A stretch of DNA of 64,000 nucleotides from Acidobacteriota bacterium (lineage in GTDB: Bacteria; Acidobacteriota; Blastocatellia; Pyrinomonadales; Pyrinomonadaceae). Below are positions 61,794 to 64,000 of the stretch, one piece after another. Position numbers and translations under genes: made by a program. The first letter of the stretch is position 1; the number at the start of each line of letters is the position of its first letter. Where the stretch lies: assembly GCA_025463135.1 (NCBI GenBank), contig JAOAPY010000005.1, positions 215,464-279,463 on the forward strand, written 5' to 3'. The notes beneath the pieces were generated by a model. The model had not been told where the DNA came from. It searched no databases and saw nothing but the letters and a program-made list of their open reading frames with translations.

Positions 61794-62564
61794 GTGAAAA
61801 GAAAATTCCTGTATTTGGGTTTGCTTGGGTGCATCCTTTCTTCATTGGCTTTTCAGCCTACGGGCGATGTGCCATTGCTGATCAGCTATCAGGGACGATT
61901 GACCGACGCCAGTGGCAATCCGCGCAACGGCCCCTGCAGCATGACATTCGCTTTCTATGATGCGGTCAGCGCCGGTAACGCTCTGCCGGTCGGTTCTCCC
62001 TGGACTGAGACGCAGAATGTGCAAGTGACCAACGGCATTTTCCATGTGGTTTTGGGAAGCGTCACTGCAATGCCTACCGGTCTCTTTACTGGAGGTCCTT
62101 CGGATTCGGCGGGTCCGCTGCGATTCCTCCAGGTAATAGTAGCGGGAGAGGCCCTCTCGCCTCGCACACGCATTGTCAGCGTGCCCTATGCGATCTCGGC
62201 TGATACCGCGCGGTTTGCCGAGACTCCGACTGTTCAGGGACCACCAGGTCCTCAGGGGCCACCGGGTCTGCAAGGCCCACAGGGACCGCCAGGTCCGGTT
62301 GGCGCATTGAAGTGCACTTCGATGGTTCAGAATTTCACCGGCACGGTTGAAATGAATTGTGCGGCCGGTTACATCGCTGTGCTCGCTAGTTGTAACAGCG
62401 GGGTGAGTTTTGTAATTCAAGACATAAACTCGCCGCTTCAACCTCCGGACACTGCATGGGTGTGGTACCTGATTCCCAACAAGGACGCGGCTACAGGAGT
62501 TCATTGCCAACAATCTCCGCAAGTGATCTATCAAGTCCGCGTGAGATGTTGTAAGACACAGTAG
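61794..62564 (+). CDS. Secreted protein with short collagen-like repeat
   Basis: A 256-residue exported protein. After a signal peptide (LYLGLLGCILSSLAFQPTG) comes a beta-rich domain (DVPLLISYQGRLTDASGNPRNGPCSMTFAFYD) of the kind found before collagen-like stalks in Acidobacteriota. A short Gly-X-Y stretch follows (GPPGPQGPPGLQGP), and then a Cys-containing C-terminal domain (ALKCTSMVQNFTGTVEMNCAAGYI). The start is GTG 61794 after GGAGGTG. The role is unknown; a trimeric surface stalk is likely. Confidence 0.8.
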   Translation: MKRKFLYLGLLGCILSSLAFQPTGDVPLLISYQGRLTDASGNPRNGPCSMTFAFYDAVSAGNALPVGSPWTETQNVQVTNGIFHVVLGSVTAMPTGLFTGGPSDSAGPLRFLQVIVAGEALSPRTRIVSVPYAISADTARFAETPTVQGPPGPQGPPGLQGPQGPPGPVGALKCTSMVQNFTGTVEMNCAAGYIAVLASCNSGVSFVIQDINSPLQPPDTAWVWYLIPNKDAATGVHCQQSPQVIYQVRVRCCKTQ

Positions 62565-62871
62565 GTGCTTTTTATTTTGGCGCCATTGAGCCGGGAGCCT
62601 ATTGATGGCGTTGCGAAAAGGAGATAGAAGAACTTATAGAGTGGTTTTGTGCAGGAGGAATTTTCAGGAATTTTCTTTTGTGAATTTGGAGCTCAGGCAC
62701 TTGCCAGGTATTTTCTGTTGGCAGTAAGTGCTGTGTTTGCCGAGCCAGTAATACTGCCGCACCACAGCCGGTTGAAGAAACCCATCCAGCAAGAGCGAGA
62801 AGACTCCGCCGAAGAAGGCAAAACGCAAAGGACAAGAGGAAAGGCACTTTTTCCCTGAGGTCAAGGCAAGA
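62565..62871. other. Intergenic gap
   Basis: 307 bases between the collagen-like gene and the next secreted protein. No repeat, terminator or gene is convincing. Confidence 0.4.
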
Positions 62872-64000
62872 ATGAAAATCTTTCATAGATCGGAAGCGCG
62901 ATTCGAGTGGGCAAAGAGCCGCACGATTTTGTTCATCCTGATTGCGCTAATGCTCGTGAGCGCGGCCTTCGCGGCTAAGTCAACGAGGTTCGGCAAGCAA
63001 CGGTTGGCGACAGGAAACCTTTATGCCTCTGTCGTGACGGGCAATTCAGCAAGCCCCGGTAACAAAAGTGCCGGCAGCAAAGACGCCAATGAGAGAACGG
63101 CGAACCCCTCGTCGGTGCAAGTATTCGGGCCAATCGAGCCGAGTGTAATCGCTGGTGGTGGCGGTAACAGCTTGAGCAGCAGTTTTCTCTTGAATGGGAC
63201 ATTGGGTGAATCAGCCGCGGGCGTAGCGATGAGTAATGGACAATTTTCGTTAGAGAGCGGTTTCTGGCAAGCTACTTCTTCGCTGATTTTGCCGCCGCCC
63301 AATATCAGTGGCCAGTTAATATATGAGAACGGCACGACGGCGGCGAAGAATGTCACCATGACGTTGACCGGCACGAGCGGCTTTGTCCCGCGAACCACGA
63401 TCACCGACGTCAATGGTAATTACGCATTTCCAAATGTGCCGGCGGGCAACAACTATACGGTCACGCCTTCGCGCGCAGCTGAAGTTCACGATCCGAGTAT
63501 TACCGCTTTTGACGCTTCACGGGCGGCGCGCTTCGATGCGCACCTCCTGGGTCTCACGACTAATCAACAGATAGCCGGGGACTCGAGTAACAACGGCTCG
63601 TGCACGGTCTTCGACGCTTCGCAGATCGCGCGGTACGAACTGAGCATACCCACACCTGGCAGCATTGCCGGCAGTTGGAAGTTCATACCGGCGAGTTTGA
63701 GCTATTCCAACCTGAACGCCAGTCAGGCCAATCAGAACCTGACGGCGATCCTGGTGGGTGACATCTCCGGAAATTGGACGCCCTCTGGTCCAATCACTTC
63801 CGGACCATCGTCACCAGAAGGAACAGCGACGATTCCTGTATCGCTGCCCATCAAACAAGATCCGCCCGGCGGTCCCAGCACAATTCCCGTTACTGTCGGC
63901 CCTACCACTGGTCAGGGCATTGGCGCTTATGCGTTCGACATCAGCTTCAACCAGGCGGTGCTGACGCCGCAGGCCACGCCCTTCGACACGACCGGCACAC
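62872..64000 (+). CDS. Secreted protein with dockerin-like and cohesin-like modules (cut by window edge)
   Basis: The frame from ATG 62872 stays open to the window end (376 codons so far). A signal anchor (SRTILFILIALMLVSAAFAAK) is followed by a low-complexity linker, then a carboxypeptidase-regulatory-like repeat (ISGQLIYENGTTAAKNVTMTLTG, DVNGNYAFPNVPAG). A dockerin-like region follows (ITAFDASRAARFDAHLLGLT, then DSSNNGSCTVFDASQIARYEL), with Asp/Asn calcium-type loops. The last portion (IPVTVGPTTGQGIGAYAFDISFNQAVL) resembles a cohesin domain beginning. A dockerin beside a cohesin in one exported protein suggests self-assembly or partner binding on the surface. The C-terminus is unknown. Confidence 0.75.
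   Translation, partial: MKIFHRSEARFEWAKSRTILFILIALMLVSAAFAAKSTRFGKQRLATGNLYASVVTGNSASPGNKSAGSKDANERTANPSSVQVFGPIEPSVIAGGGGNSLSSSFLLNGTLGESAAGVAMSNGQFSLESGFWQATSSLILPPPNISGQLIYENGTTAAKNVTMTLTGTSGFVPRTTITDVNGNYAFPNVPAGNNYTVTPSRAAEVHDPSITAFDASRAARFDAHLLGLTTNQQIAGDSSNNGSCTVFDASQIARYELSIPTPGSIAGSWKFIPASLSYSNLNASQANQNLTAILVGDISGNWTPSGPITSGPSSPEGTATIPVSLPIKQDPPGGPSTIPVTVGPTTGQGIGAYAFDISFNQAVLTPQATPFDTTGT

Noticed and set aside
62599..62886. Minus-strand frame next to the last plus-strand gene
   Set aside because: No ribosome-binding site or family features; a gap between two plus-strand secreted proteins is more likely.

Overview
The window looks like chromosome from a moderately GC-rich, didermic environmental bacterium, most likely an Acidobacteriota of the Blastocatellia/Pyrinomonadales type. 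This assignment is inferred from gene style, not from a marker gene. The indicators are large secreted proteins built from CSLREA/beta-helix, Calx-beta, DUF4394 and DUF4214 modules, PT-rich linkers, cohesin/dockerin-like modules, many two-component and TonB-like proteins, and very many intergenic inverted-repeat elements. No tRNA, rRNA, CRISPR array, prophage or complete insertion sequence was recognised. Layout: 1-2.9 kb (minus strand) carries the 5' part of groEL, groES, and a redoxin that appears to be a selenoprotein: an in-frame TGA replaces the first Cys of the CxxC site and a SECIS-like hairpin follows it. 3-12 kb has an MFS exporter, a DUF445 membrane protein, a zinc-ribbon protein, a head-GIN lipoprotein, an ExbD-like protein, a ferredoxin, a beta-propeller protein and a fasciclin protein. 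12.7-17 kb is a 1.3-kilo-residue surface protein plus a GNAT enzyme. 17-27 kb (mostly minus) holds OsmC, a phage-type muramidase, a cytochrome c/periplasmic-binding fusion, DinB, a PQQ-like propeller, a DUF442 phosphatase, a lone type II thioesterase and lipoproteins. A fourfold tandem array of REPIN-like palindromes lies at 25.4-26.0 kb. 27-30 kb has cupin, HNH and VOC genes and the remains of a TIR-like gene. 29.7-33.3 kb is a histidine kinase/response regulator/PP2C operon. 33.7-35.2 kb is an ankyrin-TM-double TonB-C protein. 36-38 kb has two paralogous small exported proteins and a GNAT gene. 38.4-40.5 kb is a secreted fibronectin III protein. The most notable region is 40.7-47.0 kb, a minus-strand ribosomal peptide (RiPP) cluster. 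It encodes a 134-residue precursor with 11 cysteines and a Gly-rich tail, a B12-type radical SAM enzyme of the RiPP maturation class, a ThiF/E1-like protein with a leader-binding domain, a YcaO cyclodehydratase and a SagB-type dehydrogenase, followed by an HxlR regulator. The enzymes predict thiazole formation on many Cys residues combined with a radical SAM modification. A sigma-54 response regulator and a PDZ-containing sensor kinase lie directly upstream on the same strand (47.3-51.9 kb) and may control it. 52-54 kb is an outer-membrane beta-barrel protein with a carboxypeptidase-like N-terminal domain. 54.7-58.8 kb is a conserved housekeeping operon: ffh, rpsP, khpA, rimM, trmD, rplS (protein targeting, small-subunit maturation, tRNA m1G37 methylation, L19). 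59-61.4 kb has two glycosyltransferases. 61.8-64 kb has a collagen-like secreted protein and the start of a dockerin/cohesin-like secreted protein cut by the window edge. Several genes appear to use non-ATG starts (TTG or GTG), and two appear to use AUU or AUC with well-placed Shine-Dalgarno sequences.
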